Below are positions 26,772 to 34,729 of a DNA stretch of 64,000 bases, in pieces. Each line of letters begins with the position of its first letter. Positions within the stretch are counted from its first letter, which is position 1. The stretch comes from UBA2589 sp965223235 (GTDB taxonomy: Bacteria > Gemmatimonadota > Gemmatimonadetes > Longimicrobiales > Gaopeijiaceae), in the NCBI GenBank assembly GCA_965223235.1, contig CBDCVV010000021.1, positions 434,001 to 498,000 on the forward strand, read 5' to 3'. The position numbers and the translations under genes are program-made. The notes beneath the pieces were generated by a model that was not told the origin of the DNA, made no database searches, and saw only the letters and a list, made by a program, of their open reading frames with translations.

Positions 26772-27302
26772 TCAGAGCGCCAAGCCTGGGATCGGCAAGA
26801 GTCCGGAGAGCGCGGAGTAGATGGCGAAGCCGATGAGCCAGGTGAGAGCGGTCTGGCCGTTCCCGATGTCGAGCGCCTGACGAATCGCGACGAAGCTCGT
26901 GGCCAGAATCCACAACCAGACCGCCGTTCCGACCATGCCTCCCAGAAGCGGCAACACCCCGAGGAGGTACAGAACCGCAGGAGCCTGCGCAAAGCCGAGG
27001 GTTCGTAGAAGCTCACCCCAGGTTGCCTCTCCCTTGAAGACGTGGTGCCCGACCAAATAGGTCACCCCCGCCCACACCAGCCAAGAAAGGAGTTTGACGC
27101 CAGCGAACACCGACGCGGCTACCAGCCCTTCCCCGTACCGACCCACTCCGGCACAAAGGGCTCCGATCCCCACGACCGTGGCGGCTTGGAAGGTCGCGTT
27201 GAGGTCGTGCTCGACCTCCTCGTACGTATCGATGCGCAGTAGGGCTGCTCCGATCATCCGGGCAGTGAGGTTGCCGTGGGAGCCAGCGTTTGAGTCAGTC
27301 AT
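26772..27302 (-). CDS. Yip1-domain membrane protein
   Basis: From the ATG at 27302 it has 176 residues and about five membrane segments. An N-terminal cytoplasmic part (ARMIGAALLRIDTYEEVEHDLNAT) precedes the hydrophobic core; VTYLVGHHVFKGEATWGELLRTLGFAQAPAVLYLLG is typical of bacterial Yip1-family proteins. Function unknown. It lies 19 bases upstream of fdhD in the same direction. Confidence 0.75.
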   Translation of the reverse strand: MTDSNAGSHGNLTARMIGAALLRIDTYEEVEHDLNATFQAATVVGIGALCAGVGRYGEGLVAASVFAGVKLLSWLVWAGVTYLVGHHVFKGEATWGELLRTLGFAQAPAVLYLLGVLPLLGGMVGTAVWLWILATSFVAIRQALDIGNGQTALTWLIGFAIYSALSGLLPIPGLAL

Positions 27303-27347
27303 GGATGTGGTCGGGAACAAGGTGGTGCCCAGAGTGCACATGCGGCG

Positions 27348-28769
27348 TCAGGGGCTATCGAAGTAGGGAGCCAGGGCGTGTTCCGGTGGAGGCGGGGTTA
27401 GCAGGCTCACCACGATGAAAAGTACGGCCGAAACGGAAAATCCGCAGAGGACAGGCTCGACATCGGTACGCCCGAACACCTCCCACACGAAGGTACCGGC
27501 GACCCCACCGACCATGGCCGCCATGGCCCCCTCCTTGGTGGCCCGGGGCCAGAGGACGCCCCCGACCACTGGGAGAACGAAGGCGGCCGCCATGAGCGCC
27601 GTGAAAAGAAGAACGATGAATTGCACGAGCTCTCCTCTCCCCACGCCGAAGAGAAGAAGGACGAGCGGGGCTGCGCCGACCAGGACGATCCCCGATCGGT
27701 CGATCCACATCCGCTTCCGGGCAGATAGGGCGCCACCCGACAGTTGCTGGTAGATGTCGACCGAGAGCGCCGAACCCGCCACGATCAAGAGAGAGTCCAC
27801 GGTCGACATCATCGCGGCCGTGATCGCCGCGAGCATCACCGAACCGAGGACCGGTGGTAGGACAGACGCTGCCACCAGCGGCATGGCGAGGTCACCGGTG
27901 GGCAAGGTCGGGAAGAGGGCAATCGCCGAGAGCGCCAGCACGAAGACGAGGAGGTTGATTCCTAGAACGACGAGGATGGCGAACAGAACTCCCCGCCTTA
28001 TGGTTCGCATGTCCTTCATGGCGTACAGCCGAATCAACTTCTCGGGCGTCGCGATGCCCCCGAGAAAGAAGGAGAGCCCCATCGTAAAGAGTGCGACGCC
28101 GGGGAGTGTATCCCATGTGAAGACGAGCGGGTGCGCGGATTCGGCCAACTCGAGCAACGGCTCCAGTCCCCCGACCTGACGGAGTGCGAGGGGTACAGCC
28201 ATCACCGCGCCCACGGTCATCACCACGAGTTGGAAGGCATCGGTGTACACGACCGCGACCATGCCACCCACGACCGTGTACACGACCAGGATCATCGCAA
28301 AAATGATCATGCCGGTCGTTGTCGGAATCCCGAAGATCGTATTGGCGATGAGGCCCCCGGCCACGATCTGAGCCTGGATATACACCACGGTGGCTACAAG
28401 GATGATCCCGGCCGCGAGTCCACGAGCACCTTTCCCGTAGTATCGGGTCTCCATGAAGGCGGGAATCGTGAGTTCCTTTTGCTTCGTGAATCGCGGGGCC
28501 AGCACCGCGACCATGAACCAGTACGCCAACGGGATCGCGAGGAGCACCCACCCGAACGACCACCCCGCCGTATACATCACACCGATCGTGCCCATGAACG
28601 TACCGGCTGACGTGTGGGTCGCGGCCATCGTCGCTCCCCCTACGAACCAGCCGAGCTGGCCCCCAGCGATCCAGTAGTCCGTTTCGTCACGTGTAGCGCG
28701 TAAACTGTACCATCCGATGGCGAAGACAACAGTGAAGTACGCCAGGAACACCGCCGCGCGCGTACTCAC
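27348..28769 (-). CDS. Sodium:solute symporter (SSS family)
   Basis: Secondary transporter of 473 residues with about 13 membrane segments, moving a small organic solute with sodium across the inner membrane. Family features include AGGQLGWFVGGATMAATHTSAGTFMG in the N-terminal half and AAITAAMMSTVDSLLIVAGSALSVDIY, the conserved segment around the sodium site. The substrate cannot be told; the nearby peptidase suggests amino acids, but that is a guess. The GTG start overlaps a 35-residue membrane protein gene as GTGA. Confidence 0.92.
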   Translation of the reverse strand: MSTRAAVFLAYFTVVFAIGWYSLRATRDETDYWIAGGQLGWFVGGATMAATHTSAGTFMGTIGVMYTAGWSFGWVLLAIPLAYWFMVAVLAPRFTKQKELTIPAFMETRYYGKGARGLAAGIILVATVVYIQAQIVAGGLIANTIFGIPTTTGMIIFAMILVVYTVVGGMVAVVYTDAFQLVVMTVGAVMAVPLALRQVGGLEPLLELAESAHPLVFTWDTLPGVALFTMGLSFFLGGIATPEKLIRLYAMKDMRTIRRGVLFAILVVLGINLLVFVLALSAIALFPTLPTGDLAMPLVAASVLPPVLGSVMLAAITAAMMSTVDSLLIVAGSALSVDIYQQLSGGALSARKRMWIDRSGIVLVGAAPLVLLLFGVGRGELVQFIVLLFTALMAAAFVLPVVGGVLWPRATKEGAMAAMVGGVAGTFVWEVFGRTDVEPVLCGFSVSAVLFIVVSLLTPPPPEHALAPYFDSP

Positions 28770-28873
28770 TCGTCGTCGCCTCGCTCAACCCATGACATCC
28801 ATGCGACGTAGGCCAAGGCCACGATCGCGCACGCGGCGAAGAGGCCCCAGAAGATCGGTCGACCGCTGATCAC
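28766..28873 (-). CDS. 35-residue membrane protein coupled to the symporter
   Basis: A frame from GTG 28873 to TGA 28766-28768 encodes 35 residues: a short polar start (ISGRP), one membrane segment (IFWGLFAACAIVALAYVAW) and a charged tail (ERGDDE). Its start overlaps the stop of the upstream gene as GTGA and its stop overlaps the symporter start as GTGA. Small single-pass partner proteins are known to be encoded beside several SSS symporters; a partner role here is inferred from position and topology. Confidence 0.7.
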   Translation of the reverse strand: MISGRPIFWGLFAACAIVALAYVAWMSWVERGDDE

Positions 28874-29625
28874 GTAGCGCGTGGGGTGGAGGCCCCACGA
28901 GTAAGGCGCCACCAGCCGAAGAGACTGAGCAGCCCAATGAGGGCGATCGTAACGCCATCCACCAAGATTGGGAGTGGCACTCCCCGGTCCCCCCCGGTAC
29001 GCGCGCGGAGCGAGACAACGGACGGCGTCACCGACAACGAACCCGTCACGCCACCCGCCGCGTCAGGTCGAAGTAGGGACGGAAAGCCATCGCGGAAGGT
29101 CCAGTCGAGCGGCAATGACACCTCAATCTGGAAGGCGTCTCCCTCCCCTCCTCCACGGGGCGCAGGTCCCGCGAGCACGGGGAGTCGTACCGTGACATCC
29201 TTTCCATTCACTTCCACCGCTCGCCGAACCACGTAGCTGAAGTGGAGGTCGAGGGTGTCACCGTGCACGACCCCGCTGGGCACCATCGCCGCTCGTCGGC
29301 TTCCGCTCGTCGGCCAAAGAACGATCGTCTCTTCCCCGTCTAGCACGGCGTGGTATGCTGTCGCCTCACCGACTCCGAGAAGAGTGAACGGGATCGGGGC
29401 CACCGACCCTGTACGGGATCGAGGAGGAAGCAACGAATACGAGATAGAGACGACCGCGCTGTCTCCATCGGGGGCGACCCGCGCCTCGAAAACCGCCGAG
29501 GACATCGCCCACTCGCCTCCCGCATCCGGGGACTCCTGGCCTCCGACGTGTCCGATACAAGCCAAGAGCGAGAGGATCGCTACGGCGGTCGCGTACCACC
29601 TTCGAATCCCCTTTCCTAGGGCCAT
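28870..29625 (-). CDS. Exported protein with C-terminal membrane anchor, function unknown
   Basis: The protein has 251 residues. It begins with a signal peptide (WYATAVAILSLLACIGHVGG), continues as a beta-rich extracytoplasmic domain (VAPDGDSAVVSISYSL, HGDTLDLHFSYVVRRAVEV, VRLPVLAGPAPRGGGEGD) and ends with a membrane segment (VDGVTIALIGLLSLFGWW) and a short basic tail. I do not recognise the family. The start directly follows the peptidase M19 stop (TAGATG), and the stop overlaps the next small gene, so it belongs to the symporter operon. Confidence 0.7.
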   Translation of the reverse strand: MALGKGIRRWYATAVAILSLLACIGHVGGQESPDAGGEWAMSSAVFEARVAPDGDSAVVSISYSLLPPRSRTGSVAPIPFTLLGVGEATAYHAVLDGEETIVLWPTSGSRRAAMVPSGVVHGDTLDLHFSYVVRRAVEVNGKDVTVRLPVLAGPAPRGGGEGDAFQIEVSLPLDWTFRDGFPSLLRPDAAGGVTGSLSVTPSVVSLRARTGGDRGVPLPILVDGVTIALIGLLSLFGWWRLTRGASTPRAT

Positions 29626-30840
29626 CTAGGACCACGCCTGCGCCATGACCCGCATGGCGTTCCCCCCCATCGCCTTCGCGATGTCCTCGTCGGAATACCC
29701 GGCCTTCACCAGCCACCGGACGATGTTCGAGGACCCCTCGATCGGATTCTCCAGCCCTTCGACGTACTCGACCTCCTCGTAGTGCTGATCGGGCTTCCCA
29801 GCCCCGCGCGAGTCTTTCAAGGAGAGGTTCGCCGCGTACGTCCGGTGCAGGCCGACGTGGTCACCGAAAACGGTATCCGGGCCGAAGCCCACATGGTCGA
29901 TTCCGACGAGGCTCTTCACGTACTCGAAGTGCTCCATGACGGACTCGAGAGTGTGCACCCGGTGTTGTTTCGTAAGGGTCGTGTGAGGCGCGGCTTCGAT
30001 CCCGATCACCCCGCCCTTCGCGGCCACCGCCTCGAGGACCGAGTCCGGAGCGAGTCGGTTCGAGTCCCAGAGCGCACGCGCTCCGATATGGGAGAGGACA
30101 ATGGGCTTCTCGCTCCACTCAACCGTATCGAGGGTGGTTTGATCTCCACAGTGAGAGCAGTCGATAAGCAACCCCACCTTGTTCATGCGGTCGACGGCGC
30201 GCCGGCCGAACTTGGTCAGCCCACCATCCCGGTCTTCCTTGAGCCCATTCCCTAGAGCATTGGACTCGGAGTACGTGATTCCCAGCGACCGGAGGCCAAA
30301 GCCGTGGAGCAGATCGATGCGATCGAGGTCGTGCTCGATCATCGCCGCACCCTCCATCGTCGCGACCCATGCGATGCGCCCTTCATCGTGTGCTTGCTGG
30401 ACATCCTCGATGCGCCGGCAATGGATCAGAAAGTCTTGGTGGGCCAAGTCACAAAGACGCATACCCAGGTCGTGGAGCACGTCATCCCACTGCCATCCAG
30501 AGGACGAATGGATCGTGCAGATCCCATCCATGAGATTGTCGAAGACCGCATCCCAATGCGCATGGGACAGTCCTTCGAATGCGGTGCTCATCCGCCCGTG
30601 GCGGACGTACTCGGGCGTTTCGCTAATGTCAGCCGGGAACGCTCCCAAGTGCTCGTGCATCGAGACCAGGATGCAGCTCTCTAGCAAACTCCGCGTGCGC
30701 TCCTCCTCCGCGTCCGAGAGGGGAAGCTTAAACGGGGGGACCCGACACACCTCGTCCACCAACTCGAAGACCCGATAGTCCGAGCCGGCTTCGAGGTACG
30801 AAAAAGAGGTATAGCCAGCGGACCGCTTTCGAAGGCTCAT
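29626..30840 (-). CDS. Peptidase M19 (membrane dipeptidase) homologue
   Basis: From the ATG at 30840 it has 404 residues. It follows the renal-dipeptidase family: a metal-binding Glu in VATMEGAAMIE, LLHGFGLRSLGITYSESNALGNG, LLIDCSHCGDQTTLD and VLSHIGARALWDSNR, with VGIDHVGFGPDTVFGDH near the end. The usual N-terminal HxD metal motif is replaced by MHEHLG, an HxH. No signal peptide is seen, so it is probably cytoplasmic. The family cleaves dipeptides, and next to a symporter it could process imported peptides; this is inference. Confidence 0.87.
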   Translation of the reverse strand: MSLRKRSAGYTSFSYLEAGSDYRVFELVDEVCRVPPFKLPLSDAEEERTRSLLESCILVSMHEHLGAFPADISETPEYVRHGRMSTAFEGLSHAHWDAVFDNLMDGICTIHSSSGWQWDDVLHDLGMRLCDLAHQDFLIHCRRIEDVQQAHDEGRIAWVATMEGAAMIEHDLDRIDLLHGFGLRSLGITYSESNALGNGLKEDRDGGLTKFGRRAVDRMNKVGLLIDCSHCGDQTTLDTVEWSEKPIVLSHIGARALWDSNRLAPDSVLEAVAAKGGVIGIEAAPHTTLTKQHRVHTLESVMEHFEYVKSLVGIDHVGFGPDTVFGDHVGLHRTYAANLSLKDSRGAGKPDQHYEEVEYVEGLENPIEGSSNIVRWLVKAGYSDEDIAKAMGGNAMRVMAQAWS

Positions 30841-30911
30841 GACACGTGGGGGTGAGAAGCGCGACGAGGAGTAACCTGTCGCGCAGCATCCCCGAGTGCC
30901 AATCCGGTCGC

Positions 30912-31559
30912 TTACCCTCCCCCTAGGACGAGCCCGACACTTACTGCCTGACGGTCGCCAAGCGAGACGTTGGCGCTGAGGATGACGTTCCGTGAAGCAT
31001 CGAACGCCAACTCCAGACCGAGACCGGCGAGCGCCCCAGCCCCAAACTCTTCGTCCTCGGGCGCCTCGTCTCCACGCCGGTAGTCGAGCACTGTCCCCGC
31101 GTACACGAACGGTGCAAACGAAACCGAACCGGACGACCAATTCCGTCCCGCGCTCAACGCGAGGGGGACGGACGCTAGCCAGTAGTCACCGTACGAGAGT
31201 CCAGCTCCAGCCGTCCAACCGATGTCCAGCGGTTGGCTTGCAGAGTGCGTGGCGATCTGGGCCGACAGATCCACGCCGCCGAAGTAGGATCGATTTCCGT
31301 TGAATCCGTCTCCGATGCCTCCTCTCACCGCTACACCACCGTTGGTTCCAGGTAGCGCGAGACGACCGAAGACCGCGTGGTCGTCTCCTGGGAGCGTACC
31401 GCCCCGCATCCAATACGCTCCTATACCACCGAGGGGTGTCGGGCCTGAGATGCGAGGTGTGTCCCATACGATCTGGCCCGACGCGGAAGTCGAGGCGACC
31501 GCGGAGAGAACCGCCACGAGTAGTGCCGGGATCCGATACGTACGCATGCGGCGCCCCAT
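30912..31559 (-). CDS. Exported beta-barrel-like protein, function unknown
   Basis: The protein has 215 residues, with a signal peptide ending near SASGQ. The rest is made of alternating strands rich in Gly and aromatic residues (GGIGAYWMRGG, GWTAGAGLSYGDYWLASVPLALSAGRNW, SVSFAPFVYAGTVLDY) and ends with LSANVSLGDRQAVSVGLVLGGG, as in small outer-membrane beta-barrels. No specific family is recognised. The ATG overlaps the stop of the upstream lipoprotein gene (ATGA). Confidence 0.6.
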   Translation of the reverse strand: MGRRMRTYRIPALLVAVLSAVASTSASGQIVWDTPRISGPTPLGGIGAYWMRGGTLPGDDHAVFGRLALPGTNGGVAVRGGIGDGFNGNRSYFGGVDLSAQIATHSASQPLDIGWTAGAGLSYGDYWLASVPLALSAGRNWSSGSVSFAPFVYAGTVLDYRRGDEAPEDEEFGAGALAGLGLELAFDASRNVILSANVSLGDRQAVSVGLVLGGG

Positions 31560-32773
31560 CAGTTCGGCGCCCTCACACCGGGGGCGTCGTAATCCCGATC
31601 CTTACCGATGATCCCGCCTCGAATATCCAGCCCCTTGTTGTCTCGGTTCGCCACCCACTGACGTATCGAACCGGGGAACGGCTCGGTCCGCCCGTTGCGA
31701 CCGAAGGAGTCCGTGTACCACACATTCGGTCCGTCTTCGTTGTGTACCCGGTTCGAGTTCACGTCGACGAAGCGGCGGACCCCCTTGAACGGCGACCTCG
31801 GGTCATCCCAGGCGACCGAATCGAGCCCGACGATGCTTTCGCATTGATCCACGCCATTGAGCTCCGGCAGCGAGCAGAGGTCGATGGGGCGCGCAAGCGC
31901 CCGGTCCACTGCCGGATCGAAGAAGCGACTCGGGTCGGTGACCTGAAAGTATGGATTGAAGGCGACCAAGGTGCGTCCTTCGGCGGTCCGCAACGAGGCA
32001 CTGATTTCCCAACTCTCCCTCAACGCCCGATCGAAACGAGGGCGCCCATCCTCCGGAGCAAGCACGCGCTCGGTGATGCATGAGGCATCCGGAATCGCGC
32101 GCTTGCCACCTCCGTCCGGGGAGATCGACGGATTCGCCGTACCGGCCTCGATATGGATCTCGCGGTCACACGATACGACCAGCTCCCCCGCATCGCCGAT
32201 GGGCGTCAGCATCGTCGCGCTGAAGCCTGTACCGTCGCTGCAGCGGATATGGTACGCCACCTCGTGCAGGTTGTTGGTGAACGCGTCCGGCGAGTGTGTG
32301 CCCTGGTGCATCTTGGTCATCACATCGCACGTCACCGAGAAGATCTCCGCGCCGGTGTTCTGCACGTTCATGCGGATGTCGTTCTCCCACTCGACCTTGT
32401 GCCCGACGTGGTCCTCATTCCGTGGCGCGCCAAAGCCCCCCGCTTCCAGGTGCTGGTTAGCGTACCCGAACGGGATGGGGCCGACCTCCTCGAAAAGGTC
32501 GGAGCCGGCAGGATCTCGACCGTGCTCGTGACCGAAGGTGCATCCGCTGGGGTCGACCGGAGGGTGCCACGTCGGATAGCGGAGGCCGTCCGGCCCGACC
32601 GCGAAGTACTGGTCGTGCACAGCAGGCGAACAGGTGTCGGTTCCAGCCGGCGCCCAAATCCCGAACGCAACCGCGTCCCCGACGACATCCGGCGTTTCGG
32701 CGATGAAGGGGTCCTCCGCCTGTTCGCAAGCAGCGACGGTAGCGAACAACAGCAGTGCAAATGGCTTCTTCAT
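31559..32773 (-). CDS. Putative large lipoprotein, function unknown
   Basis: The protein has 404 residues with a lipobox ending in VAAC (Cys16). It contains several cysteines and histidines that could bind metal or form disulfides: CTFGHEHGRDP, MTKMHQGTHSPDAF, NLHEVAYHIRC, ELVVSCDREIHIEAG. I recognise no family. It sits between two beta-barrel-like genes in the same direction, with an ATGA overlap to the following one and a 42-base gap after the preceding one. Confidence 0.65.
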   Translation of the reverse strand: MKKPFALLLFATVAACEQAEDPFIAETPDVVGDAVAFGIWAPAGTDTCSPAVHDQYFAVGPDGLRYPTWHPPVDPSGCTFGHEHGRDPAGSDLFEEVGPIPFGYANQHLEAGGFGAPRNEDHVGHKVEWENDIRMNVQNTGAEIFSVTCDVMTKMHQGTHSPDAFTNNLHEVAYHIRCSDGTGFSATMLTPIGDAGELVVSCDREIHIEAGTANPSISPDGGGKRAIPDASCITERVLAPEDGRPRFDRALRESWEISASLRTAEGRTLVAFNPYFQVTDPSRFFDPAVDRALARPIDLCSLPELNGVDQCESIVGLDSVAWDDPRSPFKGVRRFVDVNSNRVHNEDGPNVWYTDSFGRNGRTEPFPGSIRQWVANRDNKGLDIRGGIIGKDRDYDAPGVRAPN

Positions 32774-32815
32774 GATGTTTCCCAGGGTACGACGGAAATG
32801 CTCGAGGAGATCAGC

Positions 32816-33400
32816 TCACCAATCACGCCGAAGAACCAGCGCGATTCGGACGACACTCAAACCCATCGAGTCGACGACGCGCGTGTCTTCTTCGAAGAGA
32901 GAACCAAAGGACGACGCATCGACCGTGACTCGGTTCCCCATTACCCAACCCGCCATCAGAGGGAGATCCCACCCCGCTCCCAACCGGAGCAGCGCAGAGT
33001 CGTAGTGGAGGTCATCTGCACGGTAGCCCGCCCAGCCAAGCCCTCCGATCAGATGGAATCCCGAAGCGCTCGGGTACACGGCCGCGAAGACGTTGGCGTG
33101 GAAGACGTCCTCCCGGAGGTCGTCGACCTTTCGCGTCCAACCACCCCCTTCGACACCAACCCGCACATTCGGTCGGGACCACGCCCCCACCGCTAACTCG
33201 ACCGCTCCTCCCAAGTCGCGCGACGTATCACATAGATCACACGTGAGACGAAGCCCGCCGGCGGCAATGGATCCGCCGAGGAAGCCGCCGGTGACCCCAC
33301 GTTCCGCCGATGACGCTTGGGCAGATAGTGGAGGCGCACACGCGAGCGCGAGCAGGAAAAGAGGTACGGCCGCGGCGATTCGTCGGTCGCGGAAGGACAT
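32816..33400 (-). CDS. Exported beta-barrel-like protein, function unknown
   Basis: From the ATG at 33400 it has 194 residues, with a signal peptide ending near PPLSAQ. The rest is Gly-rich strands (GGFLGGSIAAGGLRLTCDLC, NVRVGVEGGGW, FHLIGGLGWAGY, LLRLGAGWDLPL) and ends SVVRIALVLRRDW with a terminal aromatic residue, as in outer-membrane barrels. The pair CDLC is unusual. An ATG at 33415 is an alternative start. No named family. Confidence 0.6.
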   Translation of the reverse strand: MSFRDRRIAAAVPLFLLALACAPPLSAQASSAERGVTGGFLGGSIAAGGLRLTCDLCDTSRDLGGAVELAVGAWSRPNVRVGVEGGGWTRKVDDLREDVFHANVFAAVYPSASGFHLIGGLGWAGYRADDLHYDSALLRLGAGWDLPLMAGWVMGNRVTVDASSFGSLFEEDTRVVDSMGLSVVRIALVLRRDW

Positions 33401-33477
33401 TGGATTCACGGGCATGTTCGGGTTTGCGTGAATCCCCGGGGGGGCACGGCTCATGGCACGATGCAAGCACCGTGCCT

Positions 33478-34563
33478 TCAGCTCTCGAGGTAGTCCGCCC
33501 TAATCGTTTGGATCTCGCCGCGAATCCCCATGAAGACGTCGACCACGGCTGGATCAAACGCCTTCCCCGACTCCGCCAGGATCATCTGCACGACCTCATC
33601 GGCGGGCATGGCGCCCCGGTACGGGCGATCCGAGGTAAGGGCGTCAAAAAAGTCCACCACACTGCAGATGCGTGCCTCGATCGGTATCTCCTCGCCACTC
33701 AGCCCCTTCGGGTACCCTTGACCATCCCACCGTTCGTGATGGGTCAGCGCGACCATCTGACCCATCTGGATCACCGGTGATGTGGACTTAGCCAGAATCT
33801 CGGCCCCGATCGTCGTGTGGCGATTCATGATCTTCCGCTCTTCCGGCGTGAGCGGGCCCGGCTTGAGCAAGATTCTGTCGGGGATCCCCAGCTTGCCCAC
33901 GTCGTGCATCGGGGCGGCGTATAGGAGTAGGTCTATCGTCCCCGGCGCCATGTGCATCGCCATCGCCATCGCCCGGGCAAAGAGCCCGATCCGCTCGATG
34001 TGTCCGTGCGTGTCGTGGTCCTTGTATTCGGCGGCGAGGGTCAGTCTCCGAATGGTGTCCAAGTGCCCCGCTTGGATCTCACGTTGCGCCTTCGTGATCT
34101 CTTCGAGGGCGTAGCGCAGCTCCTTCGTCCTGCGGTCTACCGTAGTTTCGAGCTCTTCCTTATGGCGCCGCAGCTCGTCTTGCGCCGTCTTGAGCTCGAG
34201 CAGCCACTTCAGCCGAAGCTTGAGCTCGGTGTGGTCGACTGGCTTGTTGATGAAGTCGTTGATCCCGACCTCGTACGCCCGCAAGCGGTCCTCCCGAGCC
34301 TCCAGCGACGTTGCCATCACGATCGGCAGCTCTTGAGACGACTTCGTCTCGCGCAACCGTCGTGCGACCTCGAAGCCGTCCATGTTGGGCATGTGGGCAT
34401 CGGTCAGGACCAGGTCGACACCCAATCCCACCTTCGCGATGGCTTCCAAACCATCGGACGCGACCTCGACCTCGTACCCGAAGCCCTTGATGAACTCCGC
34501 GTGGAGCGTCCGCACCATCTCGTCGTCGTCTGCGACGAGGATCTTATAGGTAGGATCGGCCAT
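33478..34563 (-). CDS. Response regulator with HD-GYP phosphodiesterase domain
   Basis: Cytoplasmic regulator of 361 residues. Residues 6-122 form a receiver domain with the acidic cluster DDD (12-14), phospho-acceptor Asp55 (LVLTDAHMPN) and Lys107. A helical linker (about 123-165) leads to an HD-GYP domain with HD at 220-221 (MHDVGKLGIPD), THHERWDGQGYPKGLSG and GYP at 283-285. HD-GYP proteins hydrolyse cyclic di-GMP; all main catalytic residues are present. No kinase gene is adjacent. It diverges from the S9 peptidase gene. Confidence 0.94.
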   Translation of the reverse strand: MADPTYKILVADDDEMVRTLHAEFIKGFGYEVEVASDGLEAIAKVGLGVDLVLTDAHMPNMDGFEVARRLRETKSSQELPIVMATSLEAREDRLRAYEVGINDFINKPVDHTELKLRLKWLLELKTAQDELRRHKEELETTVDRRTKELRYALEEITKAQREIQAGHLDTIRRLTLAAEYKDHDTHGHIERIGLFARAMAMAMHMAPGTIDLLLYAAPMHDVGKLGIPDRILLKPGPLTPEERKIMNRHTTIGAEILAKSTSPVIQMGQMVALTHHERWDGQGYPKGLSGEEIPIEARICSVVDFFDALTSDRPYRGAMPADEVVQMILAESGKAFDPAVVDVFMGIRGEIQTIRADYLES

Positions 34564-34729
34564 GAAATGGGGCGCGGTATCCGTGGGGTGCCGAGTGGCT
34601 ACCCAAGGTTACGGAGCTGACCAGCACAAGCAAGGAGAAAATGGGGTCCAACCGGGCCAAGGCGTCTTGCCACATCCGTTCCGTCGGCCCCTCTTGGGGC
34701 TCTTCAAATCCCCCGTACGGAGACCTCGC

